Shown piece by piece: positions 8,458 through 17,277 of a DNA stretch of 64,000 bases. The notes under the pieces were generated by a model, which saw nothing but the letters and a program-made list of their open reading frames with translations, was not told the origin of the DNA and did no database searches. Each line of letters starts with the position of its first letter. The first letter of the stretch is position 1. Made by a program: the position numbers and the translations under genes. The DNA is from Shewanella psychropiezotolerans (lineage in GTDB: Bacteria > Pseudomonadota > Gammaproteobacteria > Enterobacterales > Shewanellaceae), in the NCBI RefSeq assembly GCF_007197555.1, contig NZ_CP041614.1, forward strand, positions 3,030,001-3,094,000, read 5' to 3'.

Positions 8458-9306
8458 TAACCTACGCTTTTAATGTAAGTTTATCTGGTGTCATTGTGGC
8501 ATACAAATATGATTTTTGTACAATCTGTACGCCAGAATGACACACACTTTCAAAACAATGATGTTGGGTGTCAGTCATCATGTATCGTTTTTGATAGGTG
8601 TGAATTGCACCTATCACAGCGATGTGAATTTGATCGGTATGTGGCAGGGAACTGACGTTTGATTGATCTAGTGATCGTTGCTCTTGGTACTGCGAACACT
8701 TTAGTTAAGTCACCCATTGAGTATTCCTTTGTTGTATACAGATTACATCACTCTGCTTGAAGTGAAAAAAATAGCTGAACGACTAATCTAACATTGACCT
8801 GTTTCACGCATTCCACCTCACTCTTTTTGTTGCTGGTTAGCAAGTTTGGGCTGCTTCCCTTTAGCAGGGGGCTATTGCCATTCCTTCGCGGGTTCGCATC
8901 CGTATTCAGTCAACGTTAAATCCTGCGACAGCCATAAGAATATTGAAGAACATCTTTCCATCGGGTCGCTAGGATCATAAACACATTGTCACGCTATGCT
9001 CTCGTAAGTTCACAACTGGCCTGGTAGAGCGTCGATAACCTGATCCATCAAAACACCAAGCCAGAGCACTTCCAGTCACTTCGACGCTTAAGTGTGCGTA
9101 AGCCTGCTTCAATCCTTCGCTCGTCATTTATCAGCCGTTGTTATCTCATTTTTGCCTTCGCTCTGACTTCTGATCTGTCTCATCGCATAACCCGTCAGGC
9201 AAGGGAGGCTTCGCCGCTGCGCGCCCTTGTCAGTCTGAACATGCGTTGAGCTCAGGAAGACAGGCGAACACAAAAGACGATACCGAAAACCACTGGAGAT
9301 AATGCA
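8458..9306. other. long region without a recognised gene
   Basis: About 850 bases with no open frame I can support on either strand. The stretch around 9205-9232 is GC-rich and partly palindromic (AAGGGAGGC ... GCGCGCCCTT), and could be a structured leader or transfer-related site for the plus-strand genes that begin at 9307. I find no tRNA or IS terminal repeat. Confidence 0.4.
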
Positions 9307-9684
9307 ATGACAAGCTCACTTCCTACACAGACAACTCCCACTAAAACCCTCATCGAGACTGCTCGTTACAAGATACAAGCAGGCTCCTCCCAATCCGATA
9401 TCTTCAGAAAGCAACAGACTTTCATGCAGCGTTATCGTGAATATTATCAACTAATGCTACTCGGGCGCTTTGGCTCTGTGCGCCCGTCACACAATGCCAT
9501 CGCAGTGTCACGTTATGGGCTGCCATTAGTCCTGTCATTTGAGCGTTACGATAGCCTTATTCATCGCTTACAAGGTTGTAATGTCCATCAGCGTATTAAC
9601 TTCCGTCAACATGCGGCTAATACTCTGCCTGATTGGCCACAGCAAAGCGCCCGGCTCAATAAAATGTGGAGCACATGGTCATGA
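9307..9684 (+). CDS. hypothetical protein, 125 aa, plasmid/ICE type
   Basis: ATG 9307 is preceded by CTGGAG nine bases upstream. The protein is basic and helical ([40 protein letters not shown]), then [16 protein letters not shown] do not recognise the family. It opens the block of same-direction genes that includes the RadC-like gene at 9900, and small proteins in this position are common in conjugative elements. Confidence 0.5.
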   Translation: MTSSLPTQTTPTKTLIETARYKIQAGSSQSDIFRKQQTFMQRYREYYQLMLLGRFGSVRPSHNAIAVSRYGLPLVLSFERYDSLIHRLQGCNVHQRINFRQHAANTLPDWPQQSARLNKMWSTWS

Positions 9685-9827
9685 TTAAGCATGACAGCCA
9701 AGAGTGTCAGTCTCAACGGGGATCAGTAGTAAATCTGAGTAGGTGCCAAAAGGTGCAGAATTCAGCTCAATGGTTTACGCGGGAAGACGACAAGATCAGA
9801 GAATTTAGCAAGAACAATAATGTTGCA

Positions 9828-9846
9828 ACCGCCCGTAAGGGGCGGT
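9828..9846. promoter_or_regulatory. GC-rich hairpin upstream of the RadC-like gene
   Basis: ACCGCCC (9828-9834) and GGGCGGT (9840-9846) form a 7-bp stem with a 5-base loop, 54 bases before the RadC-like start. No T run follows, so it is not a standard terminator. It could shape the leader of the following gene. Confidence 0.35.
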
Positions 9847-9899
9847 GTTGTGGGTCACAAATCGGGAGTAATCCAAGACCGATTAAGCGAGAAAACGCG

Positions 9900-10346
9900 A
9901 TGTTTACCAATGAAGAAAACACCATCCTTGTGCAAGCCGCTGCGATCATTGAATCGAAAATGCGTACGGCTTCAGCACTGTCTAGTGCAGATTTAGCACG
10001 TGCAGCTTGTGTTAACCGCTTGGTACACAAAGAGCATGAGGTATTTGCTATCTTGATGCTAGATAGCCAACACCGCTTAATTGAGTTTGTGGAGTTGTTC
10101 AGAGGGAGTATCGACAGCGCTTCCGTTTATCCACGTGAGGTGGTCAAATCAGTGCTTGAATATAACGCTGCTTCGGTCATTTTCGCACATAACCATCCTT
10201 CAGGTATCGCTGAGCCTAGCCAAGCGGACAGGCGCATCACTGAACGGGTATCACAGGCGTTAGCATTGATCGATGTCAATGTGCTCGATCATTTTGTGAT
10301 CGGGGTAGGGGAAACGGTTTCCTTTGCTGAAAGAGGCTGGTTATAA
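9900..10346 (+). CDS. RadC/JAB-domain protein
   Basis: The 148-residue protein from ATG 9900 ([17 protein letters not shown]) has the JAB/MPN metalloprotease-like fold of RadC proteins. The motif [18 protein letters not shown] gives the H-x-H ... D metal ligands, after [18 protein letters not shown]; it ends FAERGWL. The frame is open back to 9666, but that extension does not resemble RadC. Stand-alone short RadC proteins are typical of plasmids, ICEs and islands; their biochemical role is unresolved. A decayed second copy lies at 29950-30171. Confidence 0.85.
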   Translation: MFTNEENTILVQAAAIIESKMRTASALSSADLARAACVNRLVHKEHEVFAILMLDSQHRLIEFVELFRGSIDSASVYPREVVKSVLEYNAASVIFAHNHPSGIAEPSQADRRITERVSQALALIDVNVLDHFVIGVGETVSFAERGWL

Positions 10347-10436
10347 GTCATTGTTGCGGTCATAGAGCTGGCCGCTAAAAAGTGCGTAGGGCTGCAATGC
10401 AGCCCATAAACGTAACACCAAAGCGGAGTTCATTTA

Positions 10437-10802
10437 ATGAGTCAGACCCGTCCAGGATATGGCCGTGCTACTGCCGTAACCATTGAAGCTTTTCGAAATC
10501 GGCCGTGTTCGTTACCTAAAACACACCCTGATTATTTACCCCCGACGCCGGAAGAGGTTAAATCGTTGCGGAACTTGCTCGGTTTCCCGCAAGCCAGACT
10601 GGGGGATTTTTTGGGGAAATCTTACAATCTCAAAGGCTGTAAAGCCGCAAGACGCTGGGAAACGACGATTGAGAGTAAAGAGCATAACCCGATAGGTTAC
10701 TGTGCTTGGCAGTTGATGTTGTTAGCGACGGGGGTGATATCCATTGATGAGCGGATCGAGTCCTCGCTTGGGTATAAAGACATATTGAATAGTCGGGATT
10801 AA
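10437..10802 (+). CDS. helix-turn-helix (YdiL/XRE-like) protein, 121 aa
   Basis: The middle of the protein reads PTPEEVKSLRNLLGFPQARL followed by GDFLGKS, AARRWET and NPIGYCAWQLMLLA. That is the pattern of an XRE-like helix-turn-helix with the recognition helix around AARRWE, seen in YdiL-like and plasmid proteins. It is likely a DNA-binding regulator of this block. It lies 90 bases after the RadC-like gene in the same direction. Confidence 0.6.
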   Translation: MSQTRPGYGRATAVTIEAFRNRPCSLPKTHPDYLPPTPEEVKSLRNLLGFPQARLGDFLGKSYNLKGCKAARRWETTIESKEHNPIGYCAWQLMLLATGVISIDERIESSLGYKDILNSRD

Positions 10803-10819
10803 CCCAAGGGTTAACCGTG

Positions 10820-11041
10820 ATGGCTTGTAATGCGATTTGTACCTTGCTCAATGATGATATTTGCATGAATCTGTGTGTTTTGGCACTGGACCCTAGCCAG
10901 TATTACACTGACATTCAGGGCGAATGGTGTTATGTGTTGCATCCGTCATTGGTGCATCCCATTGCCAAGGTATCGATGACAGACAAGGTTAAAATTGCTG
11001 AGTTAACGGCTTATATTTCAGACTTTAATAGAACAGAATAA
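10820..11041 (+). CDS. hypothetical protein, 73 aa
   Basis: Unrecognised small acidic protein. ATG 10820 is nine bases after AAGGG. The body contains CVLALDPSQYYTDIQGEWCY, VHPIAKVSMTDKVKIAELTA and a short helical tail. It lies between the helix-turn-helix gene and the endonuclease I gene, with 9 bases to the latter, so it is probably in the same operon. Confidence 0.45.
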   Translation: MACNAICTLLNDDICMNLCVLALDPSQYYTDIQGEWCYVLHPSLVHPIAKVSMTDKVKIAELTAYISDFNRTE

Positions 11042-11050
11042 GGAATATCA

Positions 11051-11798
11051 ATGAATGTGTTTAAGGGCGTATTAGTCGGTGGACTCGTATTGATTAGCGG
11101 TAGTGTTGTGGCCGCTAATGAGTCTAACCAGTCGTTCAGTAAAGCAAAGAAAATGTTGGAACGACAGGTCTATCAAGATCACCGTGAAACGGTATATTGT
11201 GGCGCCAACTTTGATGCGAAGAAGAAAATAAGTCCTCCAGCAGGTTTCACTACCACCAAGCATGTTAAGCGTGCCAAAAAAGTTGAGTGGGAACATGTGG
11301 TACCGGCAGAAAATTTTGGTCGCGCATACAGTGAGTGGCGAGAGGGGCATGCACAATGTGTCGACAGTAAAGGGAAATCGTTTAAGGGCCGTAAGTGCGC
11401 CGAAAAATAAATGTTGATTATCGATACATGCAAGCCGATATGTTTAATCTGTTTCCGGCCATTGGAGCTGTGAATGCCATGCGCTCAAATTACAACTTCA
11501 CCATGCTGCCAGGGGGGGTGAGTTCGGTTCTTGTCAGATGAAAATTGATAACCGTAAAGCGGAGCCACCCGTCGGTGCGCGAGGGCGTATTGCCAGGACT
11601 TACCTGTATATGGATAACACCTATCCTAAATACAGCATGAGCAAGCAGCAAAAGCAGCTCATGAATGCGTGGGATAAAACCTATCCGGTGAGTGCCTGGG
11701 AGTGTAAGCGAGTGAAGCGTATTGAGGCGCTGCAGAAGAGTAGGAACTCGATAACACAAAGCCGCTGTGAAGCAGCAGGTCTATGGAAAAAAGCCTAG
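11051..11798 (+). pseudogene. secreted endonuclease I family DNase, two one-base frameshifts
   Basis: The N terminus is a signal peptide (MNVFKGVLVGGLVLISGSVV-AA). The first frame has the endonuclease I active-site region KKVEWEHVVPAENFGRA. The frame breaks at a run of five A (11403-11407), continues NVDYRYMQADMFNLFPAIGA, breaks again at seven G (11512-11518), and resumes FGSCQMKIDNRKAEPPVGAR and a C-terminal WECKRVKRIEALQKS. One A and one G restore a full-length Dns/EndA-type periplasmic or secreted nuclease. Since both lesions are homopolymer losses, the gene may be intact in the organism. Confidence 0.85.
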
Positions 11799-11887
11799 GT
11801 GACTGACAAGTGAATATTCGTCGGTAATGTAAACGGACAAATTTAGCTGGTACGATAAAGGCCCTGGTGGCCTTTATTTTTGCATCT

Positions 11888-12355
11888 ATGAAAAAACTGA
11901 TCGTACTGACCGCACTCACTTCATTAAACGCGCATGCGTTTTGTTTTGATGAGGCTGGGAGCTATTATCATGTTAACGCCAAACTATTAAGCGCCATTGC
12001 TAATGTCGAAAGTGATTATCAATCACACGCCATTAATATTAATAGAAACTCACAAGGTAAAACGATCAGCACTGATTATGGATTGATGCAAATAAATTCA
12101 CATTGGTTTTCTCGCTTAAGTCCGTTCGGTGTTAATAAAGACACCCTATTATCAGATGCGTGCTACAACGTTCATATTGGTGCCTGGGTGCTGTCTCAAA
12201 ATTTTTCGACCCATGGTTATAACTGGAATAGTGTTGGTGCCTACAATGCTGGATTTAGTGCCAAGACCCTCACGCGACGATTGACTTATATTCGAAAAAT
12301 AAAAGCCGCCCTGGCCACCCTCAATCCGTCTACATATTCCTTCCCAAAAATGTGA
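11888..12355 (+). CDS. lytic transglycosylase (VirB1/TrbN type)
   Basis: The start at 11888 yields a signal peptide (MKKLIVLTALTSLNAHA). The mature protein has the SLT fold: LLSAIANVESDYQSHAININ with the catalytic Glu, then TDYGLMQINSHWF and YNVHIGAWVLSQNF, SVGAYNAGF. It cleaves peptidoglycan in the periplasm. Short members of this family locally open the wall for conjugative type IV secretion. The neighbouring nuclease, RadC-like and helix-turn-helix genes fit a conjugative-element origin, although no transfer apparatus is in the window. Confidence 0.85.
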   Translation: MKKLIVLTALTSLNAHAFCFDEAGSYYHVNAKLLSAIANVESDYQSHAININRNSQGKTISTDYGLMQINSHWFSRLSPFGVNKDTLLSDACYNVHIGAWVLSQNFSTHGYNWNSVGAYNAGFSAKTLTRRLTYIRKIKAALATLNPSTYSFPKM

Positions 12356-12596
12356 TTTCAAACGCCAATCTGAAGGCTATCGGTTCACACTAAGCAAAAA
12401 AATCGCCTAAATTGTAATATGAGCCATCAGTCATTAGATGGTTAATTTTACGTCGAGAAGAGGACCACACCCCACGCAGAAATGACAGGTCATTTCAATG
12501 GCTGCTTGCAAGGTTAACTTACTGATTTATATTTAATTAAAGTTACAGCTGATCAGTAAGTAAATTTTTAAAAACCCGTTTGGAATCCCGGTAAAA

Positions 12597-12830
12597 GCGT
12601 ACTGCACGTATATTGCTCGTCCAATACTATAGTATTAGATGGAGTTACGGCCGGGACTGGCGTTAAGCGTATTGCACGTATATTGCATTTTGAGGGTTAT
12701 TGCAAGTTACTGTTTATTCATCATTTGTTGTTTTGGTGTCTTGCCTGTGCAATACTCAAAAAACGCGCGAAATACCGGTGTATTGCCCGATTCTCATTGT
12801 TATTTCGACGGTGCAATACATCTGTATTGG
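12597..12830. repeat. cluster of TATTG(CA) repeats on both strands
   Basis: The element TATTGCA or its reverse TGCAATA, sometimes shortened, recurs at about 12609-12616, 12670-12676, 12680-12686, 12698-12703, 12747-12754, 12781-12786, 12811-12818 and 12825-12829. A longer unit, GCACGTATATTGC, occurs exactly twice (12603-12615 and 12673-12685). No gene is supported here. The cluster ends just before the 12855 gene and resembles an operator or iteron array. Confidence 0.55.
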
Positions 12831-12854
12831 ACGTTTGAGTGAAGGGAGTGTCTT

Positions 12855-13208
12855 GTGATGGCTAGAAATAAAGTGATCCAGGTGGCTTGTGCCCCTGAGT
12901 TGTATTCAAACGTGGTGGATTACAAAAAAAGCAAAAATCTGACCAGTGATGCGGAGGCAATGAGGGAGTTAACGTTGTTTGCGTTGCGCCTTTTAGCGCA
13001 CTCAGATAATGATGATGGGCTATCAACGCGTGAGTTAATGGAGACCATTCTTACTTATGTGGTGAAGAACCAGTACACCTCAAGCCTGGTTCATTATCAG
13101 ACTTTCAATGAGGGAGGCGTTGATTTGAATAAGGCGAGTGCCAAGCATAAAGAAGTGATCGAAAAAGCAGAGTATAAGATTTCGCAAATATTGAATGGAG
13201 ATAAATAG
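12855..13208 (+). CDS. small helical protein behind the TATTGCA repeat array, 117 aa
   Basis: Unrecognised. The GTG start at 12855 is chosen because AAGGGAG lies six bases upstream; ATG 12858 is the alternative. The N-terminal region (NKVIQVACAPELYSNVVDYK, then SDAEAMRELTLFALRLLAH) has the feel of a ribbon-helix-helix-like DNA-binding domain; the rest is helical. Position behind a repeat array suggests it binds those repeats, for example as an autoregulator or a plasmid maintenance or transfer accessory protein. That role is inference. Confidence 0.5.
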   Translation: MMARNKVIQVACAPELYSNVVDYKKSKNLTSDAEAMRELTLFALRLLAHSDNDDGLSTRELMETILTYVVKNQYTSSLVHYQTFNEGGVDLNKASAKHKEVIEKAEYKISQILNGDK

Positions 13209-13220
13209 GGCACAGTTGAG

Positions 13221-13345
13221 GGCTCTGTTGCAAAGATCGTCGATTCAGCTAAGCTCCTTTTTTGTTTTAGGCCTGCTATCTCATGAAACTTAAGTATCGA
13301 CAATTTTCCTACGACATTATTATTTGTGCTGTAGGTTCTGATTAG
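13221..13345 (+). mobile_element. left-end remnant of an IS6-family element
   Basis: It starts with the IS6-type terminal sequence GGCTCTGTTGCAAAGATCGT at 13221. An ATG at 13283 encodes MKLKYRQFSYDIIICAV, the canonical N terminus of IS6 transposases, and then runs into a stop at 13343-13345. The rest of the element is missing. A related left-end remnant lies at 22387-22497, and a short inverted piece at 17278. Confidence 0.75.
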
Positions 13346-13456
13346 TAACCAACAGTTACAATCATAGTCACAGCCACACACTTGTTAAGTTTCTTTCTAA
13401 GTCATCTATGGCTATATTTCAGTGATGGACTAAGCAATGGTCAAGCTCAGAAAAAT

Positions 13457-15106
13457 ATGATAGCTATGTCATTCTTTCAAAATAATTTACGGTTCCAGAT
13501 AATATTCCCACTTTCGCTTATTATGGCGATTATGTTAGCGGTACTTAGTTTTTCTATTCCAATGGTGGTTGAAAGAAATGCTGAGCAACATGCATTACAC
13601 ACAGCACTTAACTCATTAAAACAACTGAAATTATTACGTGTTTATTACACCAAAAATATTGTTGAGAAAGTGCAAGCGTATGTCGTATTAGCACCGGTGA
13701 TTAAGCACTTAAATGAGACTGATAAAATCCCTCTGCCAGCAACCATGATTCACGATTTAAGCCAGCTGTTTGATGAACATGGCAGTAAATTGAACTTATA
13801 CAGCCCTTACCCTTTTCCTAACCGTCAACATATCGTACTTGACCCTTTTCAACAAAAAGCGTGGTTGGAACTTAATGAAAATCCAAGCAAAATAATTAGT
13901 GTCATCAATAAAGAAAATGATCATACGGTATTAAGAGTCGCGATTTCTGATCAAATGCAAGTTCAAACTTGTGTTGATTGTCATAATAATCACCCACTAA
14001 CGCCTAAATCAGACTGGAAATTAGGTGATGTGCGCGGCGTATTAGAGATGAGCATAGATATTTCGTCTCAACTAGCCCTAGCAAATACGTTAAGTTTGTG
14101 GATAATTTCATGCATACTCATTGCGTGTACATTACTGGTTATCATCTTTTATTTTTTAACGGGAAAAATAACTGAACAAGTCAGTAATATCTCCCAAGGA
14201 ATGATTGATCTTGGTAAAGGCAATTATGAGACAGAAATACCTCAATACTCTATCACCTTAGAAGCACATCAAATGTACACGGCATTTCAACTATTTAAAA
14301 CTGCATTATTAGAACGTCAAGAACTTGAAAAAAAACAACAATTACAAATATTTGAAACAGAAAAAGTCAACTCATTGGGCAGAATGGTGGCCAGCATTGC
14401 TCATGATGTGAATACCCCCATAGGTATTAGTGTTACCGCAACCAGCTTTTTGCAAGATGAAATTGAAATATTAGCCAAGAAATTTGCCTCTGGGGAGTTA
14501 AATGAGGAGGATTTTGACTTTTTTTTAGAATCAAGTCGTAGTTCAATAACTATTTTAACTAGAAACTTATCTTCAGCGGCAGATCTTATTCGCAGTTTTA
14601 AACAAGTATCAGTCGATCAAATGAGTGAACAAGTGCGAGAGGTATTGCTATCTGAATACTTCAAAGAAGTGATTCACAGCATGTTGCCTAAAACTAAAAG
14701 AGCACAAGTAACGGTTGATTTAGACTGTATTGAAGGGCGCTCGTGCTTTATTTATCCGGGATTCCTATCTCAGGTGATAACTAACTTGATAGCCAACTCC
14801 ATTATCCACGGCTTTGCTGAGCAAAATAATGGTACAATTACGCTTGCTGTATCAGCTCAAGAGAATGAAGTAAGCATACAATATAGTGATGATGGCATTG
14901 GTATTGCTGATGATATTCTGCCAAAGGTGATGGAGCCCTTTTTCACCACGAAAAGAGATGAAGGAGGCAGTGGGCTAGGATTCAGCATTATTCATAATAT
15001 CGTCACTCAAAAGCTGAATGGCCATATCAAGCTCACCAGTGGTGTCGGTAAGGGACTAACGGTGGATATTTCTTTTCCCATTTTGAAGCAAGCAGCAAGC
15101 AGCTAA
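13457..15106 (+). CDS. membrane sensor histidine kinase with DUF3365 (Tll0287-like) haem-type sensor
   Basis: About 549 residues from ATG 13457 (an earlier TTG at 13382 is possible). Order: first membrane segment (FPLSLIMAIMLAVLSFSIPM), periplasmic DUF3365/Tll0287-like sensor with CVDCHNNHPLTPKSDW, a c-type haem-binding CxxCH, a second membrane segment, a HAMP-like linker, dimerisation domain with VASIAHDVNTPIG (phospho-acceptor His), and an HATPase domain with ITNLIANSIIHG, DDGIGI and GGSGLGFSI. It probably senses redox state or a small ligand. No response regulator is adjacent. It lies between IS6-type ends, so it may be cargo. Confidence 0.88.
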   Translation: MIAMSFFQNNLRFQIIFPLSLIMAIMLAVLSFSIPMVVERNAEQHALHTALNSLKQLKLLRVYYTKNIVEKVQAYVVLAPVIKHLNETDKIPLPATMIHDLSQLFDEHGSKLNLYSPYPFPNRQHIVLDPFQQKAWLELNENPSKIISVINKENDHTVLRVAISDQMQVQTCVDCHNNHPLTPKSDWKLGDVRGVLEMSIDISSQLALANTLSLWIISCILIACTLLVIIFYFLTGKITEQVSNISQGMIDLGKGNYETEIPQYSITLEAHQMYTAFQLFKTALLERQELEKKQQLQIFETEKVNSLGRMVASIAHDVNTPIGISVTATSFLQDEIEILAKKFASGELNEEDFDFFLESSRSSITILTRNLSSAADLIRSFKQVSVDQMSEQVREVLLSEYFKEVIHSMLPKTKRAQVTVDLDCIEGRSCFIYPGFLSQVITNLIANSIIHGFAEQNNGTITLAVSAQENEVSIQYSDDGIGIADDILPKVMEPFFTTKRDEGGSGLGFSIIHNIVTQKLNGHIKLTSGVGKGLTVDISFPILKQAASS

Positions 15107-15116
15107 TAGCTTTGAT

Positions 15117-15133
15117 GGCTCTGTTGCAAAGAT
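15117..15133 (+). repeat. solitary IS6-type terminal sequence
   Basis: GGCTCTGTTGCAAAGAT matches the first 17 bases of the IS6 remnant at 13221 in the same orientation. It sits between the histidine kinase stop and the stop codon of the converging binding-protein gene, touching the latter. No transposase sequence follows. See also 15964. Confidence 0.65.
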
Positions 15134-15918
15134 TACTCTTTCGGGGCGTACTTCTCAATAATCCCATCGATAACGCCACTACTATTTAGCTTACCTATCG
15201 CATTATTAAGCTCGGCTAAAGTGATTGGGGCCTTATTTGACAGTACACCATGAATATTGTGCTCACTTATCACCAAGGGGCTTAAAGCAATCGCGCTGTC
15301 TTGCTGCCTAGCAAGTTCGAACATCACTAATGTTCTTGAGCCTATAAAACCATCTATACGTTTGAGCTGTAATCTGGCGATATTCGATGGCATCTCCCTT
15401 ACATCTGAGCGGTAAATCTGCTTCTGCTCAAAATATTGGGTTAAGGTCGGATAAATAAAGCCCCGTATTGTGCCGATCACTTTTCCGAAGAGTTCCTCTA
15501 CTTCCTCTATGACTTTGGGAGACTCTTTCAAAACCCATAATCTATCTTGCTCCACAAAAAGTGGCAGACTCCAGCCATAAGCTTCATTGGGTGTTAGCCA
15601 CTTAGGGTTTGAGATAGGTGTAAAATGAACCTCGCCACTGGTCAAGTATCGCTCTACTCTTTTTTGTGGTGTTTTAATGTAAGTAACATCGATATCAAGT
15701 TCATCAGCAATTTCATCAGAGATGTCTTTAATTATGCCAGCAACCAACTGATTACTTTCGGTTATTGCGTAGGGCTCAGCGTTATGAGAGCCATAGGTCA
15801 CAATTAATGTGGGTTTTGATACCTCTTCTGCGATGGCGGCTTTTAGCAAAAATACCGACAAACAACAGATAGATAAAGCAGTAACAACCATCCAAGAAAA
15901 CATACTGTACTTAACCAT
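15133..15918 (-). CDS. periplasmic solute-binding protein (SBP_bac_3-like)
   Basis: ATG 15918 (MVKYSMFSWMVVTALSICCL) is preceded by TTGGAG, better than the ATG at 15951. The signal peptide ends near AAIAEE. The mature 230 or so residues have features of family 3 extracellular binding proteins: LIVTYGSHNAEPYAITES, LVAGIIKDISDEIADELDID, HFTPISNPKWL and a final helix ending IIEKYAPKE. It probably binds an amino acid or small organic acid. No transporter genes are adjacent, so it could be a signalling partner; the converging sensor kinase is a conceivable but unproven one. Confidence 0.75.
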   Translation of the reverse strand: MVKYSMFSWMVVTALSICCLSVFLLKAAIAEEVSKPTLIVTYGSHNAEPYAITESNQLVAGIIKDISDEIADELDIDVTYIKTPQKRVERYLTSGEVHFTPISNPKWLTPNEAYGWSLPLFVEQDRLWVLKESPKVIEEVEELFGKVIGTIRGFIYPTLTQYFEQKQIYRSDVREMPSNIARLQLKRIDGFIGSRTLVMFELARQQDSAIALSPLVISEHNIHGVLSNKAPITLAELNNAIGKLNSSGVIDGIIEKYAPKE

Positions 15919-15963
15919 ATTAAACTCCAAAGCTTGGAAAAGTTTCAACACTTAGCTAAGTAT

Positions 15964-15980
15964 GGCTCTGTTGCACAGAT
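15964..15980 (+). repeat. solitary IS6-type terminal sequence
   Basis: GGCTCTGTTGCACAGAT resembles the copies at 13221 and 15117, same orientation, with one change. It lies about 45 bases upstream of the start of the binding-protein gene. Together the three ends delimit two gene-sized segments. Confidence 0.6.
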
Positions 15981-16137
15981 TGATCCTACAGTATCTATGT
16001 TGATGAATGTGGTCTCAAAACTTATAACTTGTGAGACTCCCTTTGCTATAGCAAAAATAAGTATCAAAAGTCTTGGTTTTGCAGTTTTGACACTGCAGAG
16101 CGTCACTATCGATATTTGAGACTGATTTGAGTGAAAA

Positions 16138-16604
16138 ATGGCCTTACTTGGATATGCCCGGGTTTCTACGAACCAACAAAAGCTAGATTTACAAATTCAA
16201 ACCTTAAAAAAAGCCGGTGTCCGCAGCAATCGTATTTTTACGGACAAAATGACCGGATCGACAGATAAAAGAGAAGGGCTGCAAAAACTGCTTGCCCGAG
16301 CAGAAAGAGGCGATGTGATTATCTGTACGAAAATGGACTGAGTACCGAAGGCACCATGGGGAAGATGGTGATCCAAATCTTAGCCGCTGTGGCAGAAGCT
16401 GAGCGAGAGTGAATTTTAGAAAGAACCAATGACGGACGACAAGCAGCCATGGAGGCGGGGATCAAGTTTGGACGTAAGTCACATAAAGGGCGAGAGCTGG
16501 CTCAATCGATGATTAATCAAGAATGTTCATTACGAGAGGTAATGGAAAAGACTGAGATCTCACACGCTACTTACTTCAGACTCAAGAGGGCGCTAAGCAC
16601 CTAA
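16138..16604 (+). pseudogene. serine resolvase/invertase (Tn3 resolvase type), internally deleted
   Basis: The N terminus MALLGYARVSTNQQKLDLQI contains the catalytic Ser in YARVST. Translation stops after CTKMD, where the middle of the catalytic domain is missing. A shifted frame resumes TEGTMGKMVIQILAAVAEAE, has a TGA stop in place of an Arg codon, and ends with the helix-turn-helix ISHATYFRLKRALS. The gene is clearly dead. The upstream region (16010-16130) has TCTCA/TGAGA inverted repeats that may be part of a res site. With the tnpA fragment at 16877 it marks a former Tn3-family transposon. Confidence 0.85.
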
Positions 16605-16608
16605 AGCG

Positions 16609-16876
16609 GTTCTGTCGCATCTTCGGGAAAAGTCGCTACCACATTCACTCAGCCACACTATTTGATCCCAAGTGTGGTAAGCATATTCTATTTAACCACT
16701 CGGTGACTCTGTTCCTGAGGCATTTCACTTCGCTAATATAAGCGACCATAACGGCGAACCAGAGTTTCCTGCTCAAGTTATTCTGGGCCGCACTGCTACT
16801 CTCGCTTTTACCTATGACCACTTTATCTGTGCTCGATATTTTTATTAAAGAGGTCTCGGGCGGCTGCTTCATCCCA
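16609..16876 (-). mobile_element. right-end fragment of an IS6-family element
   Basis: The terminal repeat GGTTCTGTCGCATCTTCGGG at 16609 is the right end seen at 1-789 and 20387. A degenerate minus-strand transposase follows, readable as KVVIGKSESSSAAQNNLSRK and LWFAVMVAYISEV, diverged from the intact motif VVIDKSGSN. The fragment ends at about 16876 inside a conserved AAARDLF segment, where Tn3 tnpA sequence begins. It evidently inserted into, or recombined with, the Tn3-family transposon. Confidence 0.8.
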
Positions 16877-17225
16877 TTTTGAACTTGTAGAGTGGAATAA
16901 AACTACCAAGATTGAATCTTTCCACAGTTTCATGGCGTGGATAGCGTTCGGTGGGACAGTGATTAAAAGTGGTGATCCTGCAGAGCAATCAAAGCGGATG
17001 AAATACATGGATGTCGTGACAAATGCCATAATGCTTCAAAATGTGGCCGATCTGACAGAAGTATTACATACGATGTCTAAAGATGGGTTTACTATCACAA
17101 CAGAGTTGGTGAGCAGTCTAAGTCCATATATTCGAGGGCATATATTGCGATTCGGTCAGTGGGCTTTGAATATGGAAGATCCGCCTTCACCTTTAGAGCC
17201 TAAACCAGTCCCTGTAAGTGTTTGA
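16877..17225 (+). pseudogene. C-terminal fragment of a Tn3-family transposase
   Basis: The open frame (FELVEWNKTTKIESFHSFMA, then IAFGGTVIKSGDPAEQSKRM) followed by NAIMLQNVADLTEVLH and LSPYIRGHILRFGQW matches the last 115 residues of Tn3-family TnpA. The N-terminal 850 or so residues, including most of the DDE core, are absent, cut at the IS6 fragment. It faces the same way as the resolvase remnant, as expected for remains of one transposon. Confidence 0.8.
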
Positions 17226-17277
17226 GGCCATGTGGTCAAGGACATGTGACAACAAATTACACGTATACTGAACATAC

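Noticed and set aside
9666..9899. N-terminal extension of the RadC-like protein
   Set aside because: The 78 extra codons do not resemble RadC and cross a GC-rich hairpin; ATG 9900 gives a normal short RadC start.
12639..12842. 67-codon open frame inside the TATTGCA cluster
   Set aside because: Hydrophobic, Cys-rich translation of repeat DNA without ribosome binding site; the repeats explain the region better.
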